Origin: Oscillospiraceae bacterium
GTDB lineage: Bacteria > Bacillota > Clostridia > Oscillospirales > Oscillospiraceae
Assembly: GCA_017448455.1 (NCBI GenBank)
Contig: JAFSLL010000150.1
Location: 1-64,000 of the forward strand
Direction: 5' to 3'
Length of the DNA stretch: 64,000 nucleotides
Of this stretch, positions 1-8,730 are shown piece by piece. Made by a program: the position numbers and the translations under genes. The notes under the pieces are model-generated. The model was given only the letters and a program-made list of their open reading frames with translations. It was not told where the DNA came from and ran no database searches. The first letter of the stretch is position 1. Each line of letters begins with the position of its first letter.

Positions 1-888
1 AAGCTGGGCAAGACCGTGTGCAAGACCAGCTCCGGTTACAGCCTGCTGCACCTGATGATTGGTTCCGAGGGCACGCTGGGCATCATCACGGAGATGACCA
101 TGAAGCTCATTCCCCAGCCCATCTGTGATGTATCCTGCCTGGTTCCCTTCCGCGATGTGGAGTCCTGTATCCATTTTGTCCCGAAGATCAAGCTGGCAAA
201 TCTGGATCCTCAGTCCATTGAATTTATGGACGCGGATATTGTAACCTCCTCCGCCGCCTTTACCGGCAATCCCATTTTCCCCGAACGGGTGCGCAATGAA
301 GATGTCGGCGCCAGTATTCTTGTTACGTTTACGGGCAATGACGAAGACGAGCTGGACCAGAAGATGATCCGGCTCGGGCAGATCGCCGAAGAAGCGGACG
401 CGCTGGACGTCCTGGTTGTCGCCACCTCCTCCAGCAAAAAATCCGCCTGGGCCGCCCGTTCCAGCTTTCTGACCGCCATCGAGGCCGACACCCGGCTGAT
501 CGACGAGATGGACGTGGTCGTGCCCGTGGACAAGATCCCGGCATTTCTGATCTATATCCGTTCACTGGGTGACGAAAACGGCATCCGCATCCGGAACTTC
601 GGGCATGCCGGGGACGGCAACCTGCATATATACTGCTGCTCCAACGAGCTGGAAGAAGAGGAATTCAAGCGCAGGGTCAAGATCATCATGGACAGCGCCT
701 ATACCAAGTGCGCCGAGCTGGAAGGCCAGGTGTCCGGCGAGCACTCCATCGGTCACGCGAAGATGGTCTATCTGAGGGAATCCGTGGGAGACGACGTATT
801 CCGTCTGATGGGACAGATCAAGGCGGTCTTTGATCCCGACTGTATTCTGAACCCCGGCAAGGTCTGCGACAGCTCGTTCGCGCTCTGA
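1..888 (+). CDS. FAD-linked oxidase (GlcD/LctD-type dehydrogenase), 5' truncated by the window edge
   Basis: The frame is open from base 1, so the start lies outside; 295 C-terminal residues are visible. They match the end of the FAD-binding PCMH oxidase family (glycolate/lactate dehydrogenase GlcD, LctD): the stretch with GSEGTLGIITE closes the FAD domain, and the C-terminal cap ends with the motifs RNFGHAGDGNLHIY and GEHSIGHAK followed by FDPDCILNPGK. These enzymes oxidise a 2-hydroxyacid in the cytoplasm. etfB starts 31 bases downstream and etfA follows, the set-up of ETF-linked lactate dehydrogenases such as LctBCD of Acetobacterium. The substrate is inferred from context; glycolate or another hydroxyacid is possible. 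Confidence 0.9.
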   Translation, partial: KLGKTVCKTSSGYSLLHLMIGSEGTLGIITEMTMKLIPQPICDVSCLVPFRDVESCIHFVPKIKLANLDPQSIEFMDADIVTSSAAFTGNPIFPERVRNEDVGASILVTFTGNDEDELDQKMIRLGQIAEEADALDVLVVATSSSKKSAWAARSSFLTAIEADTRLIDEMDVVVPVDKIPAFLIYIRSLGDENGIRIRNFGHAGDGNLHIYCCSNELEEEEFKRRVKIIMDSAYTKCAELEGQVSGEHSIGHAKMVYLRESVGDDVFRLMGQIKAVFDPDCILNPGKVCDSSFAL

Positions 889-919
889 AAAGAGACGGGG
901 AACAGGAAGGAGAACACAC

Positions 920-1714
920 ATGCTGAGAATACTTGTTTGTGTCAAGCAGATTCCGGACATTGATCTGGTAAAAATGGATCCGGAGACCGGCAATCTGATC
1001 CGTGCCGGTGTGCCGACCCTGACCAACCCGCTGGATCTGAACGCGCTGGAAGCCGCCGTGCAGGTCAAGGAGCGCTACGGCGGAGAGATCACCCTGATTA
1101 CCATGGGTCCTCCCATGGCGGAAAGCACACTGCGCGAGTGTCTGGCTGTCGGCGGCGACGATGCCGTCCTGATCAGCGGCCGGCCCTTCGGCGGCGCCGA
1201 CACCCTCTCGACAAGCTATTCGATTGTGATGGCCGCAAACATGAAAGGCAAGTTCGACCTCATCTTCTGCGGCAAAGAGTCTTTGGACGGCGCCACCGGT
1301 CAGATGGCCTCTCAGCTGGCGGAACGCTTCGACGCCTCCCAGATTTCCTGCTGTCTTCGCATTGATGAGATTGCCGACGGAAAAATCCGTGCCACCCGCA
1401 CGCTGGAAACCGGCAAAGAAATCGTGGAAGCAACGCTGCCGTGCCTGATCACCGTGGAGAAGGACAACTTTTTCGGCCGTCTGCCCAATCTGGAAGCCTA
1501 TCTTGCCTCCAAAAAGGCGGAAATCACGGTCTATTCCGAAAACGACATTGACGGGCTGGACCTGCAGAAAATCGGTGTTCCCGGCTCTGGAACCATCGTG
1601 CCGAAGATCTATCCGCCGGAACTGCCGGAACCCGGCCAGATCATCAGCACCGGCAGTGTGAGGACCGATGTCTCCAGACTGGTCGAAGTGCTGACGGAAA
1701 AAGGAACACTGTAA
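920..1714 (+). CDS. etfB: Electron transfer flavoprotein beta subunit
   Basis: A 264-residue protein of normal EtfB length. It opens with ILVCVKQIPD and has the adenine-nucleotide-binding alpha/beta fold, including LITMGPP near residue 60, LIFCGKESLDGATGQ and the C-terminal LPCLITVEKD segment. It pairs with EtfA to carry electrons between the upstream FAD dehydrogenase and NAD or ferredoxin. An AGGAGA ribosome site precedes the ATG. The gene lies between the dehydrogenase and etfA with short gaps, so one operon is likely. Whether this ETF bifurcates electrons cannot be decided by eye; the company of a GlcD-type enzyme makes it plausible. Confidence 0.95.
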   Translation: MLRILVCVKQIPDIDLVKMDPETGNLIRAGVPTLTNPLDLNALEAAVQVKERYGGEITLITMGPPMAESTLRECLAVGGDDAVLISGRPFGGADTLSTSYSIVMAANMKGKFDLIFCGKESLDGATGQMASQLAERFDASQISCCLRIDEIADGKIRATRTLETGKEIVEATLPCLITVEKDNFFGRLPNLEAYLASKKAEITVYSENDIDGLDLQKIGVPGSGTIVPKIYPPELPEPGQIISTGSVRTDVSRLVEVLTEKGTL

Positions 1715-1726
1715 GGGGGCCCGGAA

Positions 1727-2773
1727 ATGCAGAAATCTGACTATAAGAATATGTGGGTTTACATCGAGCACGACGGGAAAACCGCCGCTCCGGTGGGTCT
1801 GGAACTCTGCTGCGAGCTGCGCAGGCTCTGCGATGAGACCGGCGACCAGCTGCTTGCCGTGATCCTCGGGGATCTTCCTGCGGAAGAAGTCGAAAAAGTC
1901 AAAGCCTGCGGAATCGACGGCATCATCCATGTCAACGGCACCGGATACGAGTACTTCAACACCGACGCCTATGCCAACGCCTTCACCGTTCTCTCCAGGA
2001 AGTACAGACCCTCCGCCATTTTCGTCGGCGGCACCGTCAACGGCCGTGACTTCGCTCCGCGTTTTGCCGTACAGCTGGACACCGGCTGCACCTCGGACGC
2101 CATGCAGCTGGAATATGACCCCGAGACCGGTGACATTCAGTTCATTGAGCCGGCGGTCGGCGGAAAGATTATGGCCGTCATCACCGTCCCCGTCCTGCGT
2201 CCGCAGGTCGGCACGATCCGTCCGGGCACCTTCAAGTACGCCCCTGCGGGGAAGAAGGAGAACATTGCGCTGATCGAAGAGGAAATCAGCTTTGATCCGG
2301 CAAGAATCCGCTGCCGGCATGTGGATTTCATTCCGGATGACACAGACCCGGAGATGGACATTGCCAACGCCGACTGCATCGTCTGTGTCGGCAACGGCCT
2401 GAAGGACGCCGAGCATTTGGAGCGCTACCGTGTTCTGGCAAAGCTCCTCGGCGGAAAGATCGGATGCACAAGACCTCTTTACGACCGCGGGATTCTGCCG
2501 TACAAGCTGCAGATCGGCCAGTCCGGCGTGATGGTGAAGACAAAGCTCTATATCAGCTTCGGCGTCTCCGGCGCGGTTAACCACACAGCCGGCGTCGACG
2601 CGGATCTCTTTATTGCCGTCGACAAAAACCCCGACGCGCAGATCTTCAATTACTGCGATTACGGCATCGTCGGTGATATGGACGAAGTCTGCGACGAACT
2701 GATCGAACAGCTCCGCGCGGCGAGGAAAACGGCACCGGAACCGTCCGTCTGCCCTGCCGCTTCCGCCTGCTGA
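1727..2773 (+). CDS. etfA: Electron transfer flavoprotein alpha subunit
   Basis: A 348-residue EtfA. The N-terminal half is the alpha/beta domain (VYIEHDGKTAAPVGLELCCEL). The C-terminal FAD domain carries the diagnostic run from TRPLYDRGILPYKLQIGQSG through KLYISFGVSGAVNHTAGV to YCDYGIVGDMDEV. There is no N-terminal ferredoxin extension, unlike some bifurcating LctC proteins, so iron-sulfur input would have to come from elsewhere. It starts 12 bases after etfB, with a GGGGGCC-type upstream region and ATG. The last residues (CPAASAC) are unusual and cysteine-bearing but outside the conserved fold. Confidence 0.95.
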   Translation: MQKSDYKNMWVYIEHDGKTAAPVGLELCCELRRLCDETGDQLLAVILGDLPAEEVEKVKACGIDGIIHVNGTGYEYFNTDAYANAFTVLSRKYRPSAIFVGGTVNGRDFAPRFAVQLDTGCTSDAMQLEYDPETGDIQFIEPAVGGKIMAVITVPVLRPQVGTIRPGTFKYAPAGKKENIALIEEEISFDPARIRCRHVDFIPDDTDPEMDIANADCIVCVGNGLKDAEHLERYRVLAKLLGGKIGCTRPLYDRGILPYKLQIGQSGVMVKTKLYISFGVSGAVNHTAGVDADLFIAVDKNPDAQIFNYCDYGIVGDMDEVCDELIEQLRAARKTAPEPSVCPAASAC

Positions 2774-2802
2774 CGCGTCGCCGCCTTGAACGGGAAAATG
2801 CA

Positions 2803-4446
2803 GTGAGTACCTACATTGCGATTGACCTCAAGAGTTTTTATGCTTCCGTGGAATGCGCAAACCGCGGATGCAATCCTCTGACGACCAACCTGGTTGTGGC
2901 GGACGCCTCAAGAACAGAGAAAACAATCTGCCTCGCGGTCTCGCCGTCTCTGAAGGCTCACGGCATTGCGGGGCGCGCACGGCTGTTTGAGGTCGTCCAG
3001 AGAGTGAAGGAAGTCAACGCCGAACGTCTCAGGGCTGCCGTCAAAACGGGACGCGCCGTGCAGGACAGTGACGGCGGGTATCACTTCGGCTCTTCGTCTT
3101 TTGACGCGGAAGCGCTCGCGGCGGATCCGGCGCTGGAACTCTCCTATATTGTCGCTCCTCCTCAGATGAAGCTGTATGAGCAGATCAGCACGAAGATCTT
3201 CTCCATCTATATGCAGTACATCAGCCCCGATGACATTCACGTCTATTCCATTGACGAAGTCTTCATCGACGCCACGCATTATCTGGACCGGGACAGGATG
3301 AGCGCCCATGAGCTTGCGATGACCATGATCCGCGATGTGCTGTTTCAGACCGGCATTACCGCAACCGCCGGAATCGGCACAAACATGTATCTGGCCAAAA
3401 TCGCGATGGACATCGTCGCCAAACACATGCCGGCGGACCGGGACGGTGTCCGGATTGCGGAACTGGACGAAAGGAAGTACCGCGAACTGCTCTGGTGTCA
3501 TCAGCCGCTCACAGACTTCTGGCGTGTCGGATCCGGCACCGCGAGACGGCTGGAAGCGCTCGGCTGCTTCACCATGGGCGACATCGCCCGCATGAGCGTT
3601 CAAAATGAAGACTGTCTCTATTCCGCTCTCGGCATCAACGCGGAGCTGCTGATTGATCACGCCTGGGGCTGGGAACCGACCGATATCGCGACCGTGAAAG
3701 CTTACCGGCCGGAGAGCAACAGCCTCACTTCCGGTCAGGTTCTCGCGGAGCCCTATGACACCGAAAAAGCGCGCATCATCGTCCGGGAGATGACGGAGCT
3801 TCTGGTTCTGGATCTGGTGAAAAAAGGTCTGGTCACCAGGCAGATTACGCTGACCATTGGCTATGACCGCGAAAGCCTGATCACCGTCCGTCAGGGAAAA
3901 ACCTGTAAAGATTCCGTCTACCGGGTGAGAAAGACCGGAAAAGAATACACCGGCACTGTCACCCCGGACTATTATGGCCGGCCCCATCCCGGACATGCCC
4001 ACGGCACCGGGAATCTGCCGGCCTATACCAGCAGCACCGAAAAAATCATGAAGACCATGCTGGAGCTCTATGACCGCATTATCGATCCCGATCTCCTTGT
4101 ACGGCGCGTCACCATCGTTGCGGCGGGCGTCATCAGGGAAGACCGGATTCCGCCGGAAACGCGCAAGGGTGTTGTGGAAGGGCAGTTCGACCTGTTCACG
4201 CTGATGGAGAGCACGGAGGAGAAAGCCGCTCAGGCAGCGGAAAAGGCGAGCAGCGAACGGGAAAAGCGGCTTCAGCAGGCAACGCTGAAAATCCAGAGCA
4301 AATACGGGAAAAACGCTCTTCTCAAAGGAACCAGTCTTCAGGAAGGCGCAACCACCATAGAACGGAACCGGCAGATCGGCGGCCACCGCAGCGGGGAGAC
4401 GGGTTTTACCCGAGAGAAGAAGGTGCCAAAATGCCCAGAGAAGTAA
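2803..4446 (+). CDS. Y-family DNA polymerase (UmuC/DinB type)
   Basis: A 547-residue translesion polymerase starting at GTG. The N-terminal catalytic motif is YIAIDLKSFYASVE (Asp8), and the second acidic pair is in VYSIDEVFID (Asp151, Glu152). TAGIGTNMYLAKIAMD marks the palm/helix-hairpin region. A QFDLF beta-clamp-binding motif sits at residues 461-465, and beyond it is a basic, probably disordered tail. It would replicate past DNA damage. The gene overlaps the YolD-like gene by 16 bases, the usual pairing of UvrX/UmuC-like polymerases in Firmicutes. No clear LexA box was seen upstream. No strong ribosome site precedes the GTG, and the nearest upstream ATG runs into a stop. Confidence 0.93.
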   Translation: MSTYIAIDLKSFYASVECANRGCNPLTTNLVVADASRTEKTICLAVSPSLKAHGIAGRARLFEVVQRVKEVNAERLRAAVKTGRAVQDSDGGYHFGSSSFDAEALAADPALELSYIVAPPQMKLYEQISTKIFSIYMQYISPDDIHVYSIDEVFIDATHYLDRDRMSAHELAMTMIRDVLFQTGITATAGIGTNMYLAKIAMDIVAKHMPADRDGVRIAELDERKYRELLWCHQPLTDFWRVGSGTARRLEALGCFTMGDIARMSVQNEDCLYSALGINAELLIDHAWGWEPTDIATVKAYRPESNSLTSGQVLAEPYDTEKARIIVREMTELLVLDLVKKGLVTRQITLTIGYDRESLITVRQGKTCKDSVYRVRKTGKEYTGTVTPDYYGRPHPGHAHGTGNLPAYTSSTEKIMKTMLELYDRIIDPDLLVRRVTIVAAGVIREDRIPPETRKGVVEGQFDLFTLMESTEEKAAQAAEKASSEREKRLQQATLKIQSKYGKNALLKGTSLQEGATTIERNRQIGGHRSGETGFTREKKVPKCPEK

Positions 4447-4925
4447 GGTCAAAGGAAGCGGACCCGCGGGTGGTCTATGCGGACATTATCGACCTGCCCC
4501 ATCATCAGTCGGAAACGCATCCCCGGATGAGTCTCTATGCCCGGGCCGCGCAGTTCAGCTCCTATAAGGCGCTCTCCGGCTATGAGGATATGGTGGCGGA
4601 AGAGGCCCGCGTAACCGATCGGCAGATCGAACTCTCCGACGGCCAGCTTGACCGGCTCGGCCAGAAGCTGGAGCTGATCAGCGAAGCTGTCGGCGCGGGA
4701 GAGACCCCCCTGATCATCTTCACCGTTTTCCTGCCGGATGAGCAGAAAGCCGGCGGAAAGTACATCGAAGTGACAGACCGGGTCAGGAAAGTCGATACCG
4801 TAAACCGGAAGATCGTGCTGATGTCCGTCAGGGATGTCAGCGGCGTCCGTGAAACCCTTGATTTCGACAGAATTCTGGATATTCGCGGCGATCTGGTGGA
4901 TGATCTGGACGATTATCCGGATTAA
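4431..4925 (+). CDS. YolD-like protein, polymerase accessory
   Basis: A 164-residue protein whose centre (RMSLYARAAQFSSYKALSGY and following) is the hallmark of the YolD-like family. These small proteins are regularly encoded next to Y-family polymerases in Firmicutes and are thought to be UmuD-like in placement, though their molecular role is not settled. The start overlaps the end of the polymerase gene, which indicates translational coupling. The C-terminal half is a beta-rich domain rich in acidic residues (DLVDDLDDYPD at the end). Confidence 0.85.
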   Translation: MPREVRSKEADPRVVYADIIDLPHHQSETHPRMSLYARAAQFSSYKALSGYEDMVAEEARVTDRQIELSDGQLDRLGQKLELISEAVGAGETPLIIFTVFLPDEQKAGGKYIEVTDRVRKVDTVNRKIVLMSVRDVSGVRETLDFDRILDIRGDLVDDLDDYPD

Positions 4926-4988
4926 CGCCTCCGCCCTTTCGGAAGTTTCCGGACCGTTTCGGATCTCCCGATGAACGGAATAATCATG

Positions 4989-5042
4989 AAAAAGAGAATC
5001 CGACGCGTGTCCCGCACAGGGACCCCGCCGGATTCTCTTTTT
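4989..5042. terminator. Bidirectional rho-independent terminator
   Basis: The two 14-base arms AAAAAGAGAATCCG and CGGATTCTCTTTTT are perfectly complementary, with A and T runs on the outer flanks, so the hairpin can end transcription from both sides. It lies between the convergent polymerase/YolD and DUF1653 units. Confidence 0.9.
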
Positions 5043-5075
5043 ATCGCTTATGCTGCCTTTCCTGAGCTTCCGCCT

Positions 5076-5324
5076 TCAGTCTCTCTCCTCGACCTTTGTA
5101 AAACGCCGGAACGTCTTCCCGTCCCGGGTCACCGTCTCGTTCCACATCTCCGCAGGCCGCACCCATACACCGCCGTCGCCGTAGAGCGCGCGGTAGACAA
5201 CCAGAGGCTCCTCCGTCTCGGAATGACGGGCAACGGCGAGCACCTCATACTCCCCGCCCTTGAAATGACGGTACCTTCCCGGCGGGATTGCCTCCCGCGC
5301 TTCCTCAAACTCATACCGGCTCAT
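5076..5324 (-). CDS. DUF1653 family small protein
   Basis: An 82-residue protein beginning MSRYEFEEAREAIPPG. The core (GRYRHFKGGEYEVLAVARHSET, then VVYRALYGDGGVWVRPAEMW) is the DUF1653 domain, a small beta fold of unknown function. The ATG at 5324 overlaps the stop of the upstream membrane protein as ATGA and has an AGGAGG site nine bases upstream, so the longer reading frame beginning at 5390 is not needed. Co-translation with the membrane protein is likely. Confidence 0.85.
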   Translation of the reverse strand: MSRYEFEEAREAIPPGRYRHFKGGEYEVLAVARHSETEEPLVVYRALYGDGGVWVRPAEMWNETVTRDGKTFRRFTKVEERD

Positions 5325-6232
5325 GTCCACATGTCCTCCTGACTGCCCTTGCTGTCCGTTCCCAGGTACTCCTTTAAATAGAGTTCGCACAGTTCGTCCA
5401 GCGTGCAGCCGCTGTCACTGTGTTCCAGCATAATCGAGATCACGCGCTTTGGAATCAGGATATCCAGGTTCCGAATCACGGCGCTCTGTTCTCTGGCCAT
5501 GTTTTTCACGACGCTGCGGAGGTCGGCGTTATGGAACGCCTCCTCGAAGCCGGCGGCTTCCTCTTCTTTTCTCTTCCGATAACTGCGGTTGTGAAGGAAA
5601 CGGATCATGCTGGAAATGCCAAAGGTGAGGGGCATGACCAGGACCACCGAAATCCACAGCGGAATGCGTGTGGCAAAGCCGTAAAAATCATTCCATCCGC
5701 CCTTCTCCTCGCCGATGACAACAACCATGACGAAGTACACGATGGCATAGATCAGCACCGGGAATACCGCAATGTTCGCGTCCTGAAAGCTTACGCGCTG
5801 CTCACTCATAAAGAAGCAGAATGCCAGGAACGCCAGAATCGGGCAGACGCCGTGAAGGAAGAAACGGGACCCTGAGAAAATCAGGTGGAAACCTTTCACC
5901 GGAGAGAGGATAAAGAGCGAGATGAGAAATGTGAGCGTCACCGCCGTGACCCCCGCAAAGGCAAAAACCGTGACCCACCGCGGCAGGTGATAATTGTTCT
6001 TGCGGATGCCGTCCACCGTATAGGGAATGATCATGGCCATGGAAATGGCAGCCAGAATATTGGAATTGACCGTAAACATACAGAAGGTCCGAATCCCCAT
6101 GTGATCGAAATTCTCGTCATAGAGAGTCGTCAGGTTCATGGTCACGCCGATAAAGACGCAGATCACGACAAGCTGCGCGCTGAACAGGGCAAGCATGCAC
6201 TGTCTGCGGGTGCTTTTCATCACCTGTTCCAT
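5321..6232 (-). CDS. Pr6Pr-like integral membrane protein
   Basis: A 303-residue protein with about six hydrophobic segments between residues 10 and 215, followed by a charged cytoplasmic tail of about 90 residues. The segment FCMFTVNSNILAAISM near residue 50 resembles the conserved Thr/Asn-rich second helix of Pr6Pr (FAR-17a/AIG1-like) membrane proteins. No catalytic function is established for bacterial members. The C-terminal soluble extension (residues 215-303) is helical and does not match a family I recognise. It is the first gene of a two-gene unit with the DUF1653 gene. Confidence 0.6.
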   Translation of the reverse strand: MEQVMKSTRRQCMLALFSAQLVVICVFIGVTMNLTTLYDENFDHMGIRTFCMFTVNSNILAAISMAMIIPYTVDGIRKNNYHLPRWVTVFAFAGVTAVTLTFLISLFILSPVKGFHLIFSGSRFFLHGVCPILAFLAFCFFMSEQRVSFQDANIAVFPVLIYAIVYFVMVVVIGEEKGGWNDFYGFATRIPLWISVVLVMPLTFGISSMIRFLHNRSYRKRKEEEAAGFEEAFHNADLRSVVKNMAREQSAVIRNLDILIPKRVISIMLEHSDSGCTLDELCELYLKEYLGTDSKGSQEDMWT

Positions 6233-6306
6233 CTGTCACATCTTCCTTTCCGTGTCTGTGTCCATGAAAAGACCGCGCTTTTGTCAGGGTTCGTATAACC
6301 GCCTTT

Positions 6307-6335
6307 ATGATATCTTTTCTCCGCGATGAATGCAA
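6307..6335 (-). promoter_or_regulatory. Promoter for the membrane protein/DUF1653 unit
   Basis: On the minus strand TTGCAT (6330-6335) and TATCAT (6307-6312) are separated by 17 bases, about 75 bases before the ATG of the membrane protein gene. Confidence 0.6.
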
Positions 6336-6384
6336 GACGGAAAGTAGAAATGGATAAGTTTTTCTTAAAAATGCGGGCAATGGC

Positions 6385-6413
6385 GTGACAAGCGCAGTCT
6401 GCCGTGCTATGGT
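6385..6413 (+). promoter_or_regulatory. Promoter for the beta-helix lipoprotein gene
   Basis: GTGACA (6385-6390), a 17-base spacer and TATGGT (6408-6413) lie about 70 bases before the ATG. The match to the consensus is moderate. Confidence 0.45.
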
Positions 6414-6481
6414 GAGGTCAGAAACGACGCAGGCAGCTTTCTCTGCCGGAAAAAATATCAGAAAAACGATGGGAGCAGATT

Positions 6482-8635
6482 ATGAATAACAGACGAAACG
6501 GAGCAAGACTGCTGGCAGCCCTGCTGGCACTTCTGATCCTGACCGGATGCGGCGCTGCCGCAGTTCCCGGTCCCGAACAGAGCAGCCCTGCCGTACCGGG
6601 AGAGCCGAAACCCGCCGGAAGCGCGGTGGAAGTGAGCACAGTGGATGAATTCCTTGCCGCGCTTGCCTCCGACCAGACCATCTCCCTGGCAGCGGGGACC
6701 TATGACCTCAGCACGGCTTCCGACTACGGCAAGGACACCGGAACCGCCCCCTACTACTGGGTCCCCGTCTATGATGACAATCGGAACGACAGCTTTGAGC
6801 TGGTCATCAGCGGCCTTCAGGACCTCAGCCTCACCGGCGCGGGCACGGATGCCGTCACCATCGCCGCGGTTCCCCGCTACGCCAATGTCCTGCACTTTGA
6901 AAACTGCGGCGGTCTGAAGCTCACCGGCCTCACCGCCGGACATACCACACTGCCGGGCTACTGCGCGGGGGGCGTGCTCTTCTTTGATTCCTGCAGCGAC
7001 ATCGTCGTGGACGGCTGCGGGCTGTTCGGCTGCGGCACTGTCGGTGTGGACGCGGAAAACTGCACGAATGTCAGCGTGACGCACAGCAGCATCTATGAAT
7101 GCAGCAACTATGCCGTCTTCAGCCACGCCTGCCGGAACGTCAATGTCGACGGCTGCGAAATTCATCACAACGGCACGAAGGCGGAACTGGGCAACGCGCT
7201 CAGCGTCATTCACGTCAGCAGCTCCGACGGTTTTGCCGTCCGCGGGAACTATCTCCACGACAACAGCTGTCAGTACTTCCTCACCGCCAGCTATACCAAA
7301 AACTGTGTCTTTCTCTCCAACCGCGTTGAGAAAAACACCATCATGACCGCCGCCTTCCATCTGGAGCAGTACAGCCCTGTTGTCGACGGCTGCTCCTTTG
7401 AATCGAACTTCTTCTACGGATACCTTGAAAACTGGTATGACGGGAACACCCGCTACGCCGTAGACAGCGAGGGCAACACGCTCGGCGCGGACGCGCTGCG
7501 GAACATGGAATACCGGGAGATTGACCCCGCCTCCGTCACGGCGTCGGTACCGACCCCCATGCCGACGGTTTCCGCAGCCGACGGAGAGATTCACGTCTCC
7601 ACGGTTGATGAGTTCCTCGCCGCGATCGGGCCGAACCGCACCATCGTCCTGGACGCCCCGCTTTATGATCTCAGCACCGCCTCCAACTACGGCTCCATCG
7701 GCACCGCCTATTACTACTGGAACGAGAATTACGACGGACCTGAGCTGGTCATCAGCGGCGTGGATAACCTGACCATCCGGACAGCGGGCGGACCCGCGGA
7801 GGATTGTGTCATTGCCGCCATCCCCCGCTATGCGAATGTCCTCTATTTCCGGAACTGCTCCGGCATCAGCCTTGCCGGCTTCACGGCTGGCCACACACAG
7901 GAACCGGGCACCTGCGCCGGCGGCGTGCTGTACTTTGAAGACTGCCATGACATGTACGTGGAAGGCTGCGACCTGTACGGCTGCGGCATTCTCGGCATCC
8001 AGACCTGGCAGGGAACGGGGCTGACCGTGCGGGACTGCGAAATCTATGACTGCTCCTGGGGCGCCGTCAGCTGCAGCATGACCGACGGCATTCGCTTCCT
8101 CAACTGCGACATCCATGATGTGGCAAGCCCGGCGCTCTTTTTCTCCGAGTGCGGAGATCTTCTCTGGAACGATGAGCCACTGGAAAACACGAGTTACAAC
8201 ATCGGAGCGGACGGCGTGCCGGTGTACTGGCACTATGACGACAGCGAAGAGAATCCGGTCCAATATGATCAGCCGGCGTTTGAACTGTCGCAGACAGACC
8301 GTGACTTTTTAGCGGACGTGCAGAAGGACTTTGCCGACCGCAACTGGGAATCGCTGGCTGACAGGCTGCATTACCCGGTCAGCTTCTCCACCTCTTCCGG
8401 CACCGTTTACGCAGACAGCCGGGAAGACTTCCTCGCGATGGATCCGGACAGCCGCTTCACCGATTATGTCCTCAACAGCATCGCCTTCGGCAGAGCGGAT
8501 TATCTCCCCTGGAGCGGAGCCTGCGGTTATGTCTTTAACGGCAGCTTCGGCTTTAACCGCTATGAGAGCAGCGCCTATTCCGCCGCAGCTTCGGCTGACG
8601 GCATTCCCCTGATCAACTGTTTCTTCCTGACCTGA
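6482..8635 (+). CDS. Lipoprotein with duplicated right-handed beta-helix domain
   Basis: A 717-residue protein with a lipoprotein signal (hydrophobic core, then LTGCG), so it is anchored outside the membrane. It consists of two related parallel beta-helix units of about 250-350 residues. Each unit begins with a VSTVDEFLAA-like line and then shares YDLSTAS, ELVISG, A(V/I)PRYANVL, AGHT and CAGGVL(F/Y)F in the same order. The repeated GC and NC turns are typical of pectate-lyase-like or periplasmic copper-binding folds, with no catalytic triad I can recognise. The last 110 residues (from about 605) form a separate nuclear-transport-factor-like alpha/beta tail. Role: probable surface glycan binding or lysis, unproven. 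Confidence 0.75.
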   Translation: MNNRRNGARLLAALLALLILTGCGAAAVPGPEQSSPAVPGEPKPAGSAVEVSTVDEFLAALASDQTISLAAGTYDLSTASDYGKDTGTAPYYWVPVYDDNRNDSFELVISGLQDLSLTGAGTDAVTIAAVPRYANVLHFENCGGLKLTGLTAGHTTLPGYCAGGVLFFDSCSDIVVDGCGLFGCGTVGVDAENCTNVSVTHSSIYECSNYAVFSHACRNVNVDGCEIHHNGTKAELGNALSVIHVSSSDGFAVRGNYLHDNSCQYFLTASYTKNCVFLSNRVEKNTIMTAAFHLEQYSPVVDGCSFESNFFYGYLENWYDGNTRYAVDSEGNTLGADALRNMEYREIDPASVTASVPTPMPTVSAADGEIHVSTVDEFLAAIGPNRTIVLDAPLYDLSTASNYGSIGTAYYYWNENYDGPELVISGVDNLTIRTAGGPAEDCVIAAIPRYANVLYFRNCSGISLAGFTAGHTQEPGTCAGGVLYFEDCHDMYVEGCDLYGCGILGIQTWQGTGLTVRDCEIYDCSWGAVSCSMTDGIRFLNCDIHDVASPALFFSECGDLLWNDEPLENTSYNIGADGVPVYWHYDDSEENPVQYDQPAFELSQTDRDFLADVQKDFADRNWESLADRLHYPVSFSTSSGTVYADSREDFLAMDPDSRFTDYVLNSIAFGRADYLPWSGACGYVFNGSFGFNRYESSAYSAAASADGIPLINCFFLT

Positions 8636-8649
8636 AGCCCGGGCAGAAA

Positions 8650-8700
8650 AAGACCGCCGCGGCGCGGGAGACATCAGTCTCTCCTGCCGCGGCGGTTTTC
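8650..8700. terminator. Bidirectional terminator hairpin
   Basis: Complementary arms around ACCGCCGCGG and CCGCGGCGGT enclose a second small stem (GGGAGA/TCTCTCC); T residues follow on the plus strand and an A-rich run precedes. It separates the convergent lipoprotein and regulator genes. Confidence 0.85.
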
Positions 8701-8730
8701 TGTTTTTCTGCGCATGGCATGCGCTTTCCG

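Noticed and set aside
818..2584. Long antisense frame over etfB and etfA
   Set aside because: Shadow of well-defined ETF genes; no recognisable domain.
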